From Saprospiraceae bacterium (lineage in GTDB: Bacteria; Bacteroidota; Bacteroidia; Chitinophagales; Saprospiraceae): a stretch of 64,000 nucleotides of DNA. The notes below the pieces were generated by a model. The model ran no database searches and had not been told where the DNA came from. It was given only the letters and a program-made list of their open reading frames with translations. Both the position numbers and the translations under genes were made by a program. Location: the NCBI GenBank assembly GCA_020630435.1, contig JAHDBJ010000002.1:186001-250000 (forward strand), in the 5' to 3' direction. This document shows positions 44,396 through 52,292 of this stretch, piece after piece (position 1 is the stretch's first letter; the number at the start of each line of letters is the position of its first letter).

Positions 44396-46042
44396 TTATT
44401 TTGTACAAAAATCAATAAAGTCTTGACTATTGCCCGTATTTAGACACATCGCTTGGGTTAATCCTCCTTTTCGAGCAGCAAGAACGCCATATCTAATATC
44501 ATGGATGCCCTCTTTACTGTGGGCATCGGGATTAATGGAAATTTTTACACCTTTTTCTAGAGCATAGGGTATCCACGTCCAATCTAAATCGAGCCGATAA
44601 GGATTTGCATTTAGCTCAATTGCAACACGATTAGCAGCACAAGCCTCAATAACTTTTTGATGATCAATGGGGTAACCTTTTCTAGAAAGTAATAAGCGTC
44701 CTGTTGGATGCCCTAAAATATTAGTATAAGGATTTTCTATCGCTTTAATTAATCGGTTAGTTGCTTTTTGTTCATCCATTTTTAAGTTCGAATGGATGGA
44801 TGCAATGATGAAGTCAAATTGCCTTAAAATATCTGAATCATAATCTAAACTCCCATCGGCTAATATATCGGATTCTATGCCTTTTAATATTTTAAAGTCA
44901 TTCCATTTTGTCTTGAGTCGGTCTATGATTTCCCATTGTTCTTGTAATCGATCTTCTTTCAATCCATTAGCGTAGAAAGCTGATTTAGAATGATCGGTAA
45001 TGCCAATATATTCATATCCTTGCGAATGGGCGTACTTAGCCATTTCTTCTAGGGAATGAATCCCATCACTAAAAGTAGTATGTGTATGAATTACGCCTTT
45101 AATATCAGCGTGTTCAAGAAGTGTAGGGAGCTGATCTAATTGTTCAAAAATAGTTTCATTTTCTCTCAATTCAGGCACAATAAATGGCATATTAGCCTTT
45201 TCAAAAACGGTCTTTTCATCCGAAATATTGGTGAAGTCTTTGACTTCAGTTTGTTTCAGAAAGGCTTGTAAAAAAGGTTTTTCAGAAGTATACATAAACT
45301 GTTTAGAACCAAAATTATTTTCATTGCAAGTATAGAGATGTATAGGAATTCCTGCCTCTGTTTTTGTAGTGTATAGGTTATTTTTTTTTGTTGCTTGTTC
45401 TAGGATATTTTGGTCAAAAATGGGGTCAATGTCCACTGTCCCAATTAAGATGTCTACGGATTCTACGATAGGGCAACGCCTTCGCATGGCTCCAGTAAGT
45501 TCGATAGTTGTATTGGGTAATACGGCTTGTAATTTAGGTAGTAGTGCAAGGTATATTTTTTCTAATTTGGCATAGTGGTATTTATTTTCAGAAAGCTGAA
45601 AATACTTGATTTTTTCAATTAAATCTGCTTGTGTTTTAGCCCCAAAACCTTTAAGACTAACCAAGCGGTTTTCATTACAAGCGTATAATAATTCACCAAT
45701 ACTTTCTACACCTAATTCTTTCCATACGACACGTATTTTTTTAGGTCCAAAACCCTTGATTCCTAGCATATCGATGATCCCACTTGGCGTTTTCTCGGCA
45801 TATTTCAAGAAAGTTTGCATTTCTCCTTTTAGAAGAAGTTCTTGTATCTTTTCAGCAGTTGCTTTCCCTACACCTTTGATTTGAGAGATTTCATCAGGAG
45901 GCATCTCAGCAAGTGGGCGTTCTTGTTTGCGTAATTGTCGATATACATTTTGGTAAGAACGTATTTTGAAAGGGTTTTCATTATATAGTTCCATTATGGA
46001 AGCTAGAGCTTGGAATTTTTCAGCAATGGCTTTATTATTCAT
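44396..46042 (-). CDS. polX: PolX-like protein with degenerate polymerase site and intact PHP domain
   Basis: This 548-residue protein has the PolX layout: helix-hairpin-helix motifs (IKGVGKATAEKIQ, LGIKGFGPKKIR), a family X palm at about 165-300 and a PHP domain at about 315-548. In the palm, GAMRRR (184-189) is followed by ESVDILIG, so the first catalytic Asp is Ser196 while Asp198 remains. The third Asp appears replaced by His235 (IPIHLYT). The PHP metal sites look intact: HTHTTFSDG (His319, His321), ITDHS, GIESDILADG and NPDAHS. I infer loss of polymerase activity with a surviving nuclease. It probably acts in DNA repair. A promoter-like TATTTTTG lies 13 bp upstream. Confidence 0.88.
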   Translation of the reverse strand: MNNKAIAEKFQALASIMELYNENPFKIRSYQNVYRQLRKQERPLAEMPPDEISQIKGVGKATAEKIQELLLKGEMQTFLKYAEKTPSGIIDMLGIKGFGPKKIRVVWKELGVESIGELLYACNENRLVSLKGFGAKTQADLIEKIKYFQLSENKYHYAKLEKIYLALLPKLQAVLPNTTIELTGAMRRRCPIVESVDILIGTVDIDPIFDQNILEQATKKNNLYTTKTEAGIPIHLYTCNENNFGSKQFMYTSEKPFLQAFLKQTEVKDFTNISDEKTVFEKANMPFIVPELRENETIFEQLDQLPTLLEHADIKGVIHTHTTFSDGIHSLEEMAKYAHSQGYEYIGITDHSKSAFYANGLKEDRLQEQWEIIDRLKTKWNDFKILKGIESDILADGSLDYDSDILRQFDFIIASIHSNLKMDEQKATNRLIKAIENPYTNILGHPTGRLLLSRKGYPIDHQKVIEACAANRVAIELNANPYRLDLDWTWIPYALEKGVKISINPDAHSKEGIHDIRYGVLAARKGGLTQAMCLNTGNSQDFIDFCTK

Positions 46043-46051
46043 TCATTTTTT

Positions 46052-46095
46052 TTTGCAAAAATAAGAAAGCCACTCCAAAAATAGGAAGTGGCTTT
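46052..46095 (-). terminator. rho-independent terminator of the amphipathic-repeat gene
   Basis: AAAGCCACT (46066-46074) and AGTGGCTTT (46087-46095) form a perfect 9-bp stem. On the minus strand it is followed by a T-rich tract, about 30 bp after the stop of the 46125-46496 gene. Confidence 0.8.
46056..46063 (-). promoter_or_regulatory. likely -7 promoter element of the polX-like gene
   Basis: CAAAAATA reads TATTTTTG on the minus strand, 13 bp before the ATG at 46042. It overlaps the T-rich tail of the upstream gene's terminator. Confidence 0.45.
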
Positions 46096-46124
46096 ACAAA
46101 TAAGTTGAGATACTTTAGAATTTT

Positions 46125-46496
46125 TTAAGCATCTTTAGTTTCATCATTTCCTTGGAGGTCATTCAGTTTTTCACCAGCCATATCTTTTAAGTCTCCTAAT
46201 TTTTCAGAAACGTTTTCAGATAACCCTCCTAATCCTTCTTTTGCATCTTCAAATTTATCCTTAGCGATATCCTTCAAATTGTCAATAGTTTCTGGCATAT
46301 TCTCTGTAAGATTTCCGATACCCTCCTTAGCATCTTCAAATTTCTCTTTCGCCATATCCTTCAAATTGTCGATAGTCTCTGGCATATTTTCTGTAAGATC
46401 TTCTAACTTATCCTTAGCTACTTCGGTTAAGTCTTCTAATTTCTCTTTTGCCTGCTCGAACATATCCTTTGCCTTGTCAAATAAATTGTCATCCAT
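46125..46496 (-). CDS. amphipathic protein with three 29-residue tandem repeats
   Basis: This 123-residue protein is strongly charged and helical, without signal peptide or membrane segment. From residue 34 it holds a 29-residue unit. The two first copies (34-62 and 63-91) are nearly identical, each with LTENMPETIDNLKD followed by AK(E/D)KFEDAKEG. A third, weaker copy begins at 92 (LSENVSEKLGDLKDMAGEKL). The pattern resembles LEA-like, YtxH/CsbD-like or apolipoprotein-like stress proteins that shield membranes or proteins on drying; that is analogy only. The gene has its own terminator and a promoter-like element (46545-46552). It is divergent from osmC, a stress gene, which fits. Confidence 0.75.
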   Translation of the reverse strand: MDDNLFDKAKDMFEQAKEKLEDLTEVAKDKLEDLTENMPETIDNLKDMAKEKFEDAKEGIGNLTENMPETIDNLKDIAKDKFEDAKEGLGGLSENVSEKLGDLKDMAGEKLNDLQGNDETKDA

Positions 46497-46544
46497 GATG
46501 TTATTATTGATTTTAGATTAAAAAATGGTAATAGAATTGTCTTA

Positions 46545-46552
46545 CAAAAATA
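46545..46552 (-). promoter_or_regulatory. possible -7 promoter element of the amphipathic-repeat gene
   Basis: CAAAAATA reads TATTTTTG on the minus strand, 48 bp before the ATG at 46496. No -33 partner at the right spacing. Confidence 0.4.
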
Positions 46553-46646
46553 AGACTTCTGAATATATAAAAGTCACCTATTATATTAATTTATTATCAA
46601 ATTCTTAAAAATGTCTTTTTTTATAGTAAAAAACTAAATCAAGAAT

Positions 46647-46654
46647 TACTTTTG
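46647..46654 (+). promoter_or_regulatory. likely -7 promoter element of the osmC-like gene
   Basis: TACTTTTG matches TAnnTTTG, 13 bp before the ATG at 46668. The same spacing is seen at the polX-like gene. Confidence 0.45.
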
Positions 46655-46667
46655 CCAAAAAATATAA

Positions 46668-47087
46668 ATGAAAATTACACTCAATCGTTTAAATGATGCG
46701 GTTCATTTTGAAATGACAAATGAAAATGGCAATGCGGTACAAACAGATGGCTCACCAGATATTGGAGGGGAAGGCAAAGGAGTACGCCCTAAAGATTTAC
46801 TCTTGATGGGGGCGGCTAGTTGTAGTGCAATAGATATCGTGATTATTTTAAAAAAGATGCGGCAGGAGCTAGAAGATATTAAAGTTGAAGTTGATGGAGA
46901 CTGGGAGCCTGAAGAGAGCCATACAGTATTGCGTAAATTACATATGCACTATAAACTTTTTGGAAACATTGATGAAGGCAAAGCTAAAAAAGCAGTAAAA
47001 TTATCAGTAGAGAAGTACTGTTCTGTCTCTAAAACTCTAGAATATGCTGCTGCTGTAACGAGTAGTTTTGAAGTGGTTCACCCTTAA
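46668..47087 (+). CDS. OsmC/Ohr-family protein
   Basis: This 139-residue protein belongs to the OsmC/Ohr group of thiol peroxidases that reduce organic hydroperoxides. Both catalytic cysteines are present: Cys52 in GAASCSAIDIVIILKK and Cys118 in VEKYCSVSKTLEY. The N-terminal strands and length fit the YhfA-like OsmC subgroup, where the role is less clear than in Ohr. It lies 15 bp before the metZ-like gene on the same strand, so they may be co-transcribed, perhaps linking sulfur metabolism and redox defence. It is divergent from the amphipathic stress-type gene. Confidence 0.9.
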   Translation: MKITLNRLNDAVHFEMTNENGNAVQTDGSPDIGGEGKGVRPKDLLLMGAASCSAIDIVIILKKMRQELEDIKVEVDGDWEPEESHTVLRKLHMHYKLFGNIDEGKAKKAVKLSVEKYCSVSKTLEYAAAVTSSFEVVHP

Positions 47088-47102
47088 TTTATTTGAAACG
47101 AT

Positions 47103-48266
47103 ATGAAATTTGAAACCTTAGCAATTCGAACACAGACGAAGCGATCTCAAGAAAGAGAACATAGTACGCCGATATTTCCTACTTCCAGTTTTGTTTTTGA
47201 TAGTGCAGAACAAATGCGGGCTTTATTTGCAGAAGAAGAAGAAGGAAATATCTATAGTCGCTTCTCAAACCCCAATTGCACAGAGTTCGAAGATAAAATG
47301 TGCCTATTAGAAGGTGGAGAAGATGCTGTTTCAACAGCTACAGGCATGGCAGGTATTTTTTCTAGCATCATACCTTTTTTGGAAGCAGGTGATCATATCT
47401 TGGCTTCTAGGGCAATTTTTGGTTCTTCCTATCAAATCTTGACCAATTACCTTCCTAAATGGGGGATAAGTCATAGCTTTGCTGATCCTGAAAAAACCGA
47501 ATCTTGGGCATCTTTAATTCAGCCCAATACTAAAATGTTGTTTCTAGAGACACCTTCTAATCCCGCCTTAGATATAATTGATTTGGAATGGGCAGCTAAG
47601 TTTGCACAACAACATAATCTTATTTTAAATGTAGACAATTGTTTTGCTACACCCTATCTCCAAAACCCACTTAAATGGGGTGCAGATATTGTAACCCACT
47701 CTGCTACTAAGTTTATCGACGGACAAGGAAGGGTACTAGGAGGAATAGTGATTGGTAAAAAAGAATTGATAGATAAAGTACGACGGTTTGGGCGTCAGAC
47801 GGGACCAGCACTATCACCTTTTAATGCTTGGGTGCTTTCGAAAAGTCTAGAAACCTTAGCAATTAGAATGGATCGACATTGTACGAATGCAGAAGCACTA
47901 GCTAAACATTTAATAAATCATCCATTAATCAATAGAGTTAACTATCCATTCTTAGAAAGCCATCCTGCCTACGGAATTGCCAAGAAACAGATGAAAATGG
48001 GAGGAGGTGTTGTTACTTTTGAATTAAAAGGCGGTCTAGAATATGGCAAAAAGTTTCTTGATAATATTCAAATGATTTCGCTTAGTGCCAATTTGGGAGA
48101 TAGTAGGACGATAGCTACCCATCCTGCTTCAACAACACACTCGAAGGTCGATGAAGCAACTCGACTATCTGTTGGAATTACCAATGGTTTGGTTAGAGTA
48201 TCTGTGGGTTTAGAACACATAGACGATATTGTAGCAGATATTGAGCAAGCTTTAGGGAAGATTTAA
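47103..48266 (+). CDS. metZ: O-succinylhomoserine sulfhydrylase-like PLP enzyme (MetZ type)
   Basis: This 387-residue PLP-dependent enzyme is of the Cys/Met metabolism family. The PLP lysine is Lys203 in HSATKFIDGQGRVLGG, and Asp178 in LNVDNCFATP holds the ring nitrogen. IYSRFSNPNC and QTGPALSPFNAWVLSKSLET are typical. The Asp-Gly-Gln-Gly after the lysine favours O-succinylhomoserine sulfhydrylase (MetZ) over cystathionine gamma-synthase, which usually has a GHSD-type sequence there. The enzyme would make homocysteine directly from sulfide for methionine synthesis. It follows osmC by 15 bp. The exact donor (succinyl or acetyl) is not certain. Confidence 0.9.
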   Translation: MKFETLAIRTQTKRSQEREHSTPIFPTSSFVFDSAEQMRALFAEEEEGNIYSRFSNPNCTEFEDKMCLLEGGEDAVSTATGMAGIFSSIIPFLEAGDHILASRAIFGSSYQILTNYLPKWGISHSFADPEKTESWASLIQPNTKMLFLETPSNPALDIIDLEWAAKFAQQHNLILNVDNCFATPYLQNPLKWGADIVTHSATKFIDGQGRVLGGIVIGKKELIDKVRRFGRQTGPALSPFNAWVLSKSLETLAIRMDRHCTNAEALAKHLINHPLINRVNYPFLESHPAYGIAKKQMKMGGGVVTFELKGGLEYGKKFLDNIQMISLSANLGDSRTIATHPASTTHSKVDEATRLSVGITNGLVRVSVGLEHIDDIVADIEQALGKI

Positions 48267-48326
48267 CCTATGATATGAGTATAGCGGAGTTAGCTAAAGT
48301 GGTAGTTAAGGGTAAGGGTTTCTTTT

Positions 48327-48353
48327 TTATAATTTTGTCTTACAAAATTATAA
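48327..48353. repeat. perfect 12-bp hairpin before the lipoprotein fragment
   Basis: TTATAATTTTGT (48327-48338) pairs with ACAAAATTATAA (48342-48353) around CTT. It lies 60 bp after metZ and 19 bp before the ATG at 48373. No T-run follows on either strand, so it is not a clear terminator. It may be a leader hairpin. Confidence 0.5.
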
Positions 48354-48372
48354 TGCATGTAAATTTTAAATT

Positions 48373-48570
48373 ATGAATATCATTAAATTGGGATTGACTT
48401 TTACTTTTTTATTGATTATTGGCATATCTTGTGAAAAAGGAAGTATAGTCTCTGAAATTAATTTTTTAGATTTTAGAGGAATAAAGGTAGAATATTTAAT
48501 ACCTATAAAAGAGGTTTTAAATCAAGATTTTATCAAAAGCCCCAATAGTACTATTGGGGCGAACTTGTAA
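48373..48570 (+). CDS. lipoprotein N-terminal fragment (probable broken gene, part 1)
   Basis: This 65-residue ORF begins with a lipoprotein signal (MNIIKLGLTFTFLLIIGISC, Cys20). Its mature start resembles the 364-residue lipoprotein at 56820: both read SC(E/Q)K followed by a (N/F)-LDF-(R/N)G segment and IP(I/V)K. It then runs into a perfect 22-bp palindrome (48539-48560) and stops 10 bp later. The next frame carries on as an open reading frame with a C-terminal region of similar shape to the 56820 protein. I infer an internally deleted and frameshifted copy, although a genuinely short lipoprotein cannot be excluded. Confidence 0.5.
   Translation: MNIIKLGLTFTFLLIIGISCEKGSIVSEINFLDFRGIKVEYLIPIKEVLNQDFIKSPNSTIGANL
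48539..48560. repeat. perfect 22-bp palindrome at the break in the lipoprotein gene
   Basis: GCCCCAATAGT followed at once by ACTATTGGGGC is a perfect palindrome without a loop. It lies where the reading frame of the lipoprotein shifts. Its GC-rich ends stand out from the AT-rich surroundings. It could be a small inserted palindromic element or a relic of a terminator. Confidence 0.6.
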
Positions 48571-48988
48571 ATCTTCTTTTGATTTTATAAAAGTTGGAGA
48601 CGGATATACTGCTCAAGTGAATAAAATAGAACATAAATATGCAAAGAATTTTTCGAATGTATTAAGTTATAGAATTAGTGAAATGTGTATTCAGGTGAGA
48701 GGTAAGGATGCTTTTGGAAATAATTTGACAAAAGAAAAAGCAGCAGAGTTAACTGCTTTTGCAATAGATAATGCTAGATTAGAATTATTTAAAGAAATAA
48801 ATGTATCAATTTTTAATTCTATTCAAGCTAAGAATGAGTACAAATTTTATGTACAAGAGGAACTTAGTAAATTAACAGGGGGAAAGGCAACTTCTTCTAT
48901 TTCATATGGGCATTGTTTTGGAGATATTCCAATCAGAACTTATACTGTTAGTCCTTTAAATATATTGCCTTGTGTAAATTCATGGTAA
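48554..48988 (+). CDS. frame-shifted C-terminal part of the lipoprotein gene (probable broken gene, part 2)
   Basis: This 144-residue ORF has only a TTG start, lying inside the palindrome. The frame is open back to about 48521, with stops before that. It overlaps part 1 by 17 bp in another frame. The C-terminal half (FAIDNARLELFKEIN, FYVQEELSKLTGGKATSSIS) has the same order of features as the end of the 56820 protein (AYQEAFRRIHLE, YCEEELKLLIPGARVSFS), though identity is weak. It lacks a signal of its own. I read it as the tail of a decayed lipoprotein gene. A programmed frameshift or an independent gene starting at TTG is possible but less likely. Confidence 0.45.
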   Translation: MGRTCKSSFDFIKVGDGYTAQVNKIEHKYAKNFSNVLSYRISEMCIQVRGKDAFGNNLTKEKAAELTAFAIDNARLELFKEINVSIFNSIQAKNEYKFYVQEELSKLTGGKATSSISYGHCFGDIPIRTYTVSPLNILPCVNSW

Positions 48989-49016
48989 TTTTTATTTAGA
49001 TACTCTAAAATGTATT

Positions 49017-49748
49017 ATGAAAATAAATAAAAAACAAAAATCAATTTTACCATTATATTATTATATCAAAAAATACTTTTTATTTTACTTTCCAGAATAC
49101 TCTGCTGTTTATTTTTCTTCTAATGAAATTCAAAGGTTATATGAACTTGTTCAAGGCAAAAAAAAGAGGATTGAATATAAGAAATGGTTAGAATTGTTAG
49201 AAAGTATTAAAAAAAGTCTACCAGAAGTAAAGGTTTATGATTTGGAGTCAAATAATCCAAGTTATACTTGTAAAGTAATATTTCCTAGAAAGGAAAAATC
49301 AAATGTACAAGTATTTTTTTCTGTAAGTTTGATTTGCCCTTTTTATATATTATTTATAGAAGATAAGCCTAGAATAGATGAAAGAAATATTACATTTTCT
49401 CCTAGAGGAAAATTTGAACAACTTTTCATAAAGATTGAAAATAAAATAGAAGAGTTTTTTCCAAATTTTGATATATTGAATTGGAATTTTGCACGAGCAA
49501 ATTTTTTTAATTTAATTGTACCAGGATTTAATTCTTCAAAAGAAGAAGATGGATTACCTAATCGGAGTTTAACTGTTTTAGAAGGGTTGTTTTTTGAATA
49601 TGATTTGAACTGGGAAGGTTTTAGTGGATATATTGGGGATAGAAACTATAGGTCATCTGAAAGAATGGAATGGGAAGTAGATTTTGAAAAAATGGAAGAA
49701 GTAAGGATATATTTAAAGAACAATAAAAAAACATTTAAGGAAATCTAA
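49017..49748 (+). CDS. hypothetical protein following the broken lipoprotein gene
   Basis: I do not recognise this 243-residue protein. It has no signal peptide, though residues about 13-33 are aromatic-rich (YYYIKKYFLFYFPEYSAVYF). It is lysine- and phenylalanine-rich, with patches such as FDILNWNFARANFFNLIVPG and EGLFFEYDLNWEGFSGYIG. It lies 28 bp after the broken lipoprotein gene on the same strand. At 56820 the intact lipoprotein gene is likewise followed by an unknown cytoplasmic gene, unrelated in sequence. A secreted-effector/immunity-type pair is one idea, unproven. Codon use is more AT-rich than in the housekeeping neighbours. Confidence 0.6.
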   Translation: MKINKKQKSILPLYYYIKKYFLFYFPEYSAVYFSSNEIQRLYELVQGKKKRIEYKKWLELLESIKKSLPEVKVYDLESNNPSYTCKVIFPRKEKSNVQVFFSVSLICPFYILFIEDKPRIDERNITFSPRGKFEQLFIKIENKIEEFFPNFDILNWNFARANFFNLIVPGFNSSKEEDGLPNRSLTVLEGLFFEYDLNWEGFSGYIGDRNYRSSERMEWEVDFEKMEEVRIYLKNNKKTFKEI

Positions 49749-49839
49749 TATTTGACTTATGTTATAAATACATCAATAGATGTAATATTGCCTGTGTGTA
49801 AAGGTGATATTGGATAAAAAAATATAACTCGACATATTC

Positions 49840-52227
49840 ATGGAAAACTTATCGATTCAATTGTCTGAATTTTACGACTTTTTAGATCATACAATAGAAG
49901 ATACTTGGTCTTATGAGCAGACTGAAAGCTATATCATGGCTTTGAGCAAGGGGCTAGAAAAAATCGTAGGAAAAGCAGTAACAATTGGTGACTTTTCTTA
50001 TCAACAATTGGTATCAACACCGTCAGGACTATTGGTTGAAGGTAATTTACCGCATTATGTTATCAATTATTTATGGTCGGAGGAAGTCAAATCATTTCTG
50101 ATCTTATGGAGAGATATTCTATTTCAACAACATAAAGCTACAATATATCATGTGGAGACGAAGGCAGATAAATTGTCTATTGATGGACTTAAGTCGCAAT
50201 CTAAAGTAGCCATATTGAATTCTAAAGATAGTTTGGTTTCTTTCTTTGATGAAAAATTGAAAACAGTCAATAAAAGTAAAAGAACAATAAAAACAGCCTT
50301 AGAGAAATGGAAATTAGAACAGAATCCTTGGCAAATTTACAAAGAACAGCTTCAAGAATTACCTATTCAAAATAAGCAACTTCAAAACAGCTATGGTAAT
50401 TTATTGAATAGCTCAGATTATTTTGGTGATATACGAGGCATTGTTCAGACAATGATAGATACTATCCAAAAAGAGGTCGAAAAAGTAAGCACTATTATTA
50501 CTAAAACAAAGGGGTATATTGAAGAGAATATAACCGAAAAACCAGGTAAGGTAGTGAGTTATTTAGAAGACGTTGAAGAGCAATTTACGCCTGCTCTCTT
50601 TTCCTCTGAACTTACCTTAAATTTGGACGAAAAAGTAGAAGCTTTAGAAAGTAAAGTTCGTGTGCCGATTGATACAATCCGAGGGATTGTTCAATACAAA
50701 GAAGTGAATTTTCAGCGACTGACTAGACAATGGTTAGATTCTGAAATATTACCTGTGGTTTACGAAATGTGGGAAATCGTTGAGAAGGTTGAAAATGGGA
50801 TTCAGATGTCTTTGGTTAATATTAGAAATAAAGCTCTAGTATTATCTAAAGAAGATACTATTGTGGAAGTTGAACAAGAAGATATAAGTTCTTCGTTGAT
50901 AAATTTTTTAAAAAGGATTGATAATTATAAAGCACAATTAGATAATTATGAAAAAACAATTCAAAAACGAATAGAACGTAATTTATATGTAACTAAACTT
51001 TATGAAACGGATCAAGAGTTTTTATCGATTCCTTTAACCTCTACAATAAACCAATATCGTCAAAATCAAACTCAGATTTTTTCGGAGTTTAGAAACATCA
51101 TCAAGCAATCAAAGCAATTTATAAGAAGGCTAAGAAATACCGTTCAAAATGAAGAGATTTTGAGCTCATCTGAGAAAATAGTCCGATTTATTGAAAGTCG
51201 TCAATTGAGTACAGATGGAGGATTATATTCAAGTATTTTTTTGACAAAAGGTTATATTGGCGAGTCTTTTTGGGTGGGGCGTAAACGAGAATTAAACCAC
51301 GTTGCCAAAATTATTAAACAATGGGAGAATGGTTTTCGGGGAGCTGTATTGATAAGCGGACAGCGTTTTTCAGGTAAATCGCTCTTTGGAGAATTGGTCG
51401 CCAATCGTTTCTTTCCCCATAAATCTATCCACGTATTTCCCAATAGCACGATCAATATCAATGGTCGAAAGTTTGAGACCTCTCATAATTTGGACGAGGC
51501 ATTAAATTTTATTAAAAACCAAACCTTGAATGATAAATATATGGTTTGGTTGGATAATTTGGCGCTATGGACAGATGTAGAGCAATCATTAGGGGAGAAT
51601 GTAAGAAGCCTTAAACGGTATATTGACAACTATTCAGGGAAATTGTTCTTTATGGTTTCGGTTAGCAACTGGTTATTGGCACATCTTGAAAATACAGAAG
51701 ATATCCGTAGTGTTTTTCAAACCGAAATCAATTTGGATAGGATGGAGGAGGAAGAAATCAAGCAGGCGGTATTAATACGGCATGGTGCTACACATAAGGC
51801 CTTAGTTGATCAAGAAGGAGAAGAAATTACCCCTCAAGGATTTGAAAGAATTATATCGAATATCGTTAAGGTTTCAGAAGGAAATATTGGCGAAGCCCTG
51901 AATAGATGGGCAGGATCTATTCAACTTTCGGACGATGATAGGGTACAATATGAAGGGCAATTACAGTATACCTTACCTGAATTTTTAGATGCAGACATGG
52001 CAATAGTTCTTTCTACCATTATGATGGAAAAACGAACAAATGAATTTAGATTGAGAAAACGATTTGGGGTTGCTTTTAAAGATAAATATAGAGGTATTAT
52101 CCAACGGCTAATAGGTATCGGTGTTTTAAAACGTCAAATCGACGGTTGGTTAATGCTAAATGATAGCATTGCCAACGAAATTGGTAAACAACTGGAAACG
52201 AAAGGTTTTTTAAAGTTTTATCATTAA
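49840..52227 (+). CDS. AAA+-type ATPase with long coiled-coil N-terminal half
   Basis: This 795-residue cytoplasmic protein has a largely helical N-terminal part (about 1-460) with several coiled-coil stretches (KTVNKSKRTIKTALEKWKLE, DNYEKTIQKRIERNLY). A P-loop ATPase domain follows. Walker A is LISGQRFSGKS at about 504-514 and Walker B is MVWLDNLALW at about 567, with Asn after the Asp instead of Glu. A winged-helix-like end comes last (RLRKRFGVAFKDKYRGI). The domain resembles STAND/Orc-like sensors. It is 65 bp before an MscS-like channel gene, which is 1 bp before an antiporter gene, so all three form one set. I infer a sensor that controls ion flow; nothing like it is named from memory. 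Confidence 0.75.
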   Translation: MENLSIQLSEFYDFLDHTIEDTWSYEQTESYIMALSKGLEKIVGKAVTIGDFSYQQLVSTPSGLLVEGNLPHYVINYLWSEEVKSFLILWRDILFQQHKATIYHVETKADKLSIDGLKSQSKVAILNSKDSLVSFFDEKLKTVNKSKRTIKTALEKWKLEQNPWQIYKEQLQELPIQNKQLQNSYGNLLNSSDYFGDIRGIVQTMIDTIQKEVEKVSTIITKTKGYIEENITEKPGKVVSYLEDVEEQFTPALFSSELTLNLDEKVEALESKVRVPIDTIRGIVQYKEVNFQRLTRQWLDSEILPVVYEMWEIVEKVENGIQMSLVNIRNKALVLSKEDTIVEVEQEDISSSLINFLKRIDNYKAQLDNYEKTIQKRIERNLYVTKLYETDQEFLSIPLTSTINQYRQNQTQIFSEFRNIIKQSKQFIRRLRNTVQNEEILSSSEKIVRFIESRQLSTDGGLYSSIFLTKGYIGESFWVGRKRELNHVAKIIKQWENGFRGAVLISGQRFSGKSLFGELVANRFFPHKSIHVFPNSTININGRKFETSHNLDEALNFIKNQTLNDKYMVWLDNLALWTDVEQSLGENVRSLKRYIDNYSGKLFFMVSVSNWLLAHLENTEDIRSVFQTEINLDRMEEEEIKQAVLIRHGATHKALVDQEGEEITPQGFERIISNIVKVSEGNIGEALNRWAGSIQLSDDDRVQYEGQLQYTLPEFLDADMAIVLSTIMMEKRTNEFRLRKRFGVAFKDKYRGIIQRLIGIGVLKRQIDGWLMLNDSIANEIGKQLETKGFLKFYH

Positions 52228-52292
52228 TGAAATGTAAAAGAATAACAAGTCTCTACTCAGATTGGTTATTTTTTGTTCAATATTAAAAAGAT

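Noticed and set aside
48327-48353. Hairpin read as terminator of metZ
   Set aside because: No T-run follows on either strand.
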